Positions 60,755 through 64,000 of a DNA stretch of 64,000 bases are shown here, piece after piece. The position numbers and the translations under genes were made by a program. Under the pieces are notes generated by a model. The model saw only the letters and a list, made by a program, of their open reading frames with translations. It searched no databases and was not told where the DNA came from. Position 1 is the stretch's first letter. Every line of letters starts with the position of its first letter. The stretch comes from SG8-30 sp963715485 (lineage in GTDB: Bacteria; Pseudomonadota; Gammaproteobacteria; Steroidobacterales; Steroidobacteraceae), in contig OY970244.1 of the NCBI GenBank assembly GCA_963715485.1, positions 1,736,001 to 1,800,000 on the forward strand, read 5' to 3'.

Positions 60755-62986
60755 ATGAAAAAGCGTTCAAGTTGGCAGGATCGTGATCCTCGTTTCCGCG
60801 AGGAGTCGGGGCGCTACGAACACCCCATCCCGAGCCGGCAATTCATCCTGCAAGCGTTGTCCGAGGCTGGCCAGCCACTCGGCTTCGACGGCCTCTGTGG
60901 CCGCCTCGGAGTCAAGGATCGAGCCATCCGGCAGGCGCTGACCAAGCGCCTCGGCGCGATGGTGCGCGACGGGCAGCTGCTGCTGAACCGTGCGGAGGAA
61001 TACTGCCTGCTTGACCGGCTACAGCTGGTCGTCGGCACGGTCAGCGGTCACAAGGACGGTTTCGGCTTCCTTCGGCCGGAGGACGGAGGTGATGACGTCT
61101 TCCTCGCCTATAGGCAGATGCGGCAGATCATGCACGGCGACCGGGTCGCGGTGCGGGTTGCCGGCGAAGACGCGCGCGGGCGCAAGGAAGGCACGCTGGT
61201 CGAGGTGCTCGAGCGGCGTACCCGCGAGGTAGCCGGCAAGTTCACTTTCGAGTCGGGCGTCGGCTTCATCACGCCGGACAATCGCAGGATCAGCCACCGC
61301 ATCGTGATACCGGCGAGCGCGCGAGGCGGGGCCAAGTCCGGTGACCTCGTCGTAGCGGAGATTGTCGAGCCGCCGACCGCACGTGCCGATCCTATCGGTC
61401 GTGTTACGCGAATCCTGCCGGAGGCCGGAGCCGCGGGCACGGCGATCGAGCTTGCCATCGCCTCTCATGGGCTGTCGCACGAGTTTCCGGCAGCCGCATT
61501 GCGGGAAGCCCGGCGCTTTGGCAAGACGGTGCCAGACACCCTCGACGGCGGGCGCATCGACCTGCGCAACCTCCCGCTGATAACGATTGACGGCGAAGAC
61601 GCCCGCGATTTTGATGACGCGGTCTTTGCGGAGACAACCCGCAGTGGTTTCCGTCTGTTGGTGGCGATTGCGGACGTCAGTCATTACGTCGCGCCCGGCA
61701 CGGCGCTTGATGGAGAAGCCCGTGAGCGGGCGACGTCGGTCTACTTCCCTGGCCGCGTAATTCCCATGCTGCCCGAGCAGCTGTCGAACCAGCTGTGTTC
61801 GCTGATGCCGGACGTCGAGCGACTGTGCATGGTCTGTGACATGAGCGTCACCGGCGAGGGCAGGATCTCGCGGTCACGCTTCTATTCGGGCCTGATGCGA
61901 TCGTCCGCTCGCCTTACCTACACCCGTGTTGCCGCGGCTCTGGTAGAGCGGGACGTCGCGACGCGCCTGGAACTGGCGCCCGCCATGCCGGTGCTCGAGA
62001 CGCTGCATGAGGTCTACCGTGCTTTGCGCCGCCACCGCGAGGCCCGCGGCGCGCTCGACTTCGAGGCACCGGAGGTAAAGGTGCTCGTGGACGAGAGCGG
62101 CCAGGTGACCGACATTCGCGCCTTTCCGCGCAACGATGCGCACCGCCTGATAGAGGAATGCATGATCGCGGCCAATGTCGAGGCAGCGAAGTTCCTGAAG
62201 AAGCACAAGATGCCGGCACTGTTCCGCATCCATGGCGTGCCGGAGGAGGAGCGCATCGTGGACCTGAAGCGCTTCCTCGCCATGCGCGGGGTCCACCTTG
62301 AGACAGGCCGGGAGCTCGAGCCAGCACGACTGCAGAAGGTCCTGCAACAGGTCGCGGACCGGCCCGACGCGGCGGTGCTCGAGAATGCAATTATCCGCTC
62401 GTTGCCTCAGGCGCTATACCAGCCGCTGAACATTGGCCACTTCGGGCTCGCGCTGAGTGAGTACGTGCATTTCACCTCGCCAATCCGGCGATATCCCGAC
62501 CTGTTGGTTCATCGCGCGATACGTCATGCGATCGCCGGCGGTACCGCTGGCGACTTCGAACACTCCACCCATGAAATGGAGCAGCTGGGACAGGAATGCT
62601 CTCTCCGGGAGCGCAAGGCCGACGAGGCCGCCCGCTCGGTGGTCGCCTTCCTCAAGTGTGAGTTCATGAAGGACCGGATAGGCGAGGAGTTCGACGCGGT
62701 TGCGACCGGGGTAACTGACTTTGGCGTGTTCGTCCAGTTGAAGGAATGGCAGGTGGACGGGCTGGTTCACGTCACGTCCCTGCCTCGCGACTACTTCCGC
62801 TTCCATGAAGACGACCGCATGCTGGTCGGGGAACGGACTGGCCAGCGCTACGGCATTGGTGACGAACTTCGCGTGCGGCTGGTGCGTGTGGACTCGGCGG
62901 ATCGCAAGATCGACTTTGAGCTGATCGACAAGCTTGGCGCTGCATTCCATCCGCGGCGCGCCAAGCGGGGGGCCAGGCGCAAGTGA
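60755..62986 (+). CDS. rnr: Ribonuclease R
   Basis: Processive 3'-5' exoribonuclease of 743 residues that degrades structured RNA. Order: N-terminal winged helix (about 25-85), two cold-shock domains (about 85-230), RNB catalytic domain (about 265-590) with the DFDDAVFAE acidic cluster (DGEDARDFDDAV), an S1 domain (about 635-715) and a short basic tail. The tail is shorter than in E. coli. rlmB overlaps its stop by GTGA. Confidence 0.95.
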   Translation: MKKRSSWQDRDPRFREESGRYEHPIPSRQFILQALSEAGQPLGFDGLCGRLGVKDRAIRQALTKRLGAMVRDGQLLLNRAEEYCLLDRLQLVVGTVSGHKDGFGFLRPEDGGDDVFLAYRQMRQIMHGDRVAVRVAGEDARGRKEGTLVEVLERRTREVAGKFTFESGVGFITPDNRRISHRIVIPASARGGAKSGDLVVAEIVEPPTARADPIGRVTRILPEAGAAGTAIELAIASHGLSHEFPAAALREARRFGKTVPDTLDGGRIDLRNLPLITIDGEDARDFDDAVFAETTRSGFRLLVAIADVSHYVAPGTALDGEARERATSVYFPGRVIPMLPEQLSNQLCSLMPDVERLCMVCDMSVTGEGRISRSRFYSGLMRSSARLTYTRVAAALVERDVATRLELAPAMPVLETLHEVYRALRRHREARGALDFEAPEVKVLVDESGQVTDIRAFPRNDAHRLIEECMIAANVEAAKFLKKHKMPALFRIHGVPEEERIVDLKRFLAMRGVHLETGRELEPARLQKVLQQVADRPDAAVLENAIIRSLPQALYQPLNIGHFGLALSEYVHFTSPIRRYPDLLVHRAIRHAIAGGTAGDFEHSTHEMEQLGQECSLRERKADEAARSVVAFLKCEFMKDRIGEEFDAVATGVTDFGVFVQLKEWQVDGLVHVTSLPRDYFRFHEDDRMLVGERTGQRYGIGDELRVRLVRVDSADRKIDFELIDKLGAAFHPRRAKRGARRK

Positions 62987-63723
62987 GTGGCGCCGGCATC
63001 GTCTACGGTTTTCACGCCGTGCGCGTGCTGCTCGAACGCTTCCCAGAGCGGGTGCGTCAGGTCTGGCTGCAGAAAGGACGGGAGGACTCGCGCGCGACCG
63101 GCATCCGCTCGCTGGCGGAAGGGCGGAGCGTCCGTGTCGGATCGCGATCCATCGCTGAGCTTGAACGACTGGCCGGCGAGGGTGTTCATCAGGGCGTGGT
63201 GGCGGAGATCGAACCCGCGCCACTGCCAACCGAGGACGATCTCGATGGCATCGTGCAGGCGTCCGGAAACGACGTCCTGCTGCTGGTGCTCGATGGGGTC
63301 CAGGATCCCCACAATCTGGGCGCCTGCCTGCGCAGCGCGGATTCTGCCGGCGCGGTCGCGGTCGTCGCGCCCAGGGACCGTGCCGCCAGCCTGACGCCAG
63401 CGGCGCGGAAGGTTGCGGCCGGGGCTGCAGAGACCGTCCCGTTCATCCAGGTTACCAACCTCGTCAGGACCCTCAGGCACTTGAAGGAACTCGGCGTCTG
63501 GATCGTTGGAACCGAGGGGGAGGCAGGCAAGGACCTGTACGAGGCCGACCTGCGAGGTCCGCTGGCCATCGTGATGGGCGCGGAGGGGGGAGGCATGCGG
63601 CGGCTGACCCGGGAAGCCTGCGATTTCACGGTCCGCCTGCCCATGCGCGGGGTCGTGGAGTCCCTCAACGTCTCGGTCGCTACCGGAATCGTGCTCTACG
63701 AGGCGCTGCGACAGCGTCGGTAA
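62983..63723 (+). CDS. rlmB: 23S rRNA (guanosine-2251-2'-O)-methyltransferase
   Basis: SPOUT-fold methyltransferase of 246 residues that methylates G2251 in the peptidyl-transferase P loop. An N-terminal substrate-binding domain (about 1-75) precedes the SpoU domain with DPHNLGACLRSAD, MGAEGGGMRRL and LPMRGVVESLNVSVATGI, the three family motifs. GTG 62983 overlaps the rnr stop, a conserved pairing. Confidence 0.95.
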   Translation: MSGAGIVYGFHAVRVLLERFPERVRQVWLQKGREDSRATGIRSLAEGRSVRVGSRSIAELERLAGEGVHQGVVAEIEPAPLPTEDDLDGIVQASGNDVLLLVLDGVQDPHNLGACLRSADSAGAVAVVAPRDRAASLTPAARKVAAGAAETVPFIQVTNLVRTLRHLKELGVWIVGTEGEAGKDLYEADLRGPLAIVMGAEGGGMRRLTREACDFTVRLPMRGVVESLNVSVATGIVLYEALRQRR

Positions 63724-64000
63724 CTGCTCCGAGGAGTATCCGCGGGGCTGAGCTGAGGCGGCGCTGATTCGAGCCCGCCCGAAAGCTGCGTTCACCGCCA
63801 TGGTCCGGGCCGGGCCGGGCCGCTGGCTGCGGGCCGGGAGTTCCCCCTTGCGCTCCGAAAGCCGACAGTCGCTTCAGGGGGAACCCCGCCCTGGCTGCGT
63901 GCCGGCGTGGCAGCGTGACGCTGTCCGCGGGCGCGGGAGGGCCGGCCTCCGGAGCGAGCGAGTTTCTGCCTTTCCGAGCGAGCGCAGGACGGACCGGCCT
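63724..64000. other. Gene-free end of window with inverted repeats
   Basis: No credible gene in 277 bp. It holds an 8-bp inverted pair GTTCCCCC (63840-63847) / GGGGGAAC (63877-63884) and GC-rich direct repeats of GGGCCGGG and GAGCGAGCG type. It may be part of a dispersed repeat that continues past the window. Confidence 0.55.

Overview
The window is about 64 kb of GC-rich DNA from the chromosome of a gammaproteobacterium. The evidence is gene order: holC-valS, pepA/lptFG, pcnB-folK-panBC, and above all queG-nnr-tsaE-ami-mutL-miaA-hfq-hflX-hflK-hflC-(DUF2065)-purA ... rnr-rlmB, which is the order known from Escherichia coli. High GC, frequent TTG/GTG starts, a MoxR/DUF58/TgpA operon, a phasin and a wax-ester synthase fit an environmental lineage of the Nevskiales/Chromatiales/Xanthomonadales type. 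That placement is an inference and I cannot name a genus.

Layout. 1-7.8 kb: end of a DUF2066 gene, a CDP-alcohol phosphatidyltransferase, hda, DUF2069/WrbA, a small lipoprotein, acylphosphatase, a lytic transglycosylase, proS, pssA, a family-4-type uracil-DNA glycosylase and rimI. 7.9-10.9 kb: prfC and a UMF1-type MFS transporter. 10.9-20.8 kb: a long leftward run, pepA-holC-small protein-valS-moxR-DUF58-TgpA transglutaminase-M90 peptidase, with many 4-bp overlaps. 21-23.1 kb: lptF-lptG. 23.1-29 kb: RDD protein, VOC protein, cytochrome b561-type and c'-type proteins, an unknown protein, a TspO-like membrane protein, and a class IV aminotransferase paired with a sulfotransferase-like gene.

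29.0-33.95 kb is an accessory islet beside tRNA-Glu(CTC). It is bounded on the far side by an exact 21-bp copy of the tRNA 3' end. It holds a di-haem cytochrome c peroxidase/MauG-type gene broken by many frameshifts, a strong terminator, an intact IS481-type element, and two copies of a 96-bp repeat that itself begins with tRNA-Glu 3'-end sequence. No integrase is present.

34-38.4 kb: pcnB-folK-deoxynucleoside kinase-panB-panC, with panC interrupted by one extra base. 38.5-51.1 kb: the conserved queG-to-purA block (tRNA modification, NAD(P)HX repair, cell-wall amidase, mismatch repair, Hfq, HflX/HflKC, purine synthesis).

51.2-60.5 kb lies between purA and rnr and is a storage-lipid block: an FFLEELY-type protein, a patatin lipase, a PHA-granule phasin, a TPR-like protein, wax ester synthase/DGAT, a two-domain alcohol-forming fatty acyl-CoA reductase, and a TonB-dependent receptor. 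The reductase would make fatty alcohols and the synthase would esterify them with acyl-CoA, while phasin and patatin would act at granules. The block ends with tRNA-Leu(CAG), rnr and rlmB.

Four copies of a short palindrome with core GGGG-n-CTGTCCCC (one diverged) lie just after stop codons at about 9.5, 25.0, 38.5 and 51.1 kb, three of them between convergent genes. No CRISPR array, rRNA or prophage module was seen.
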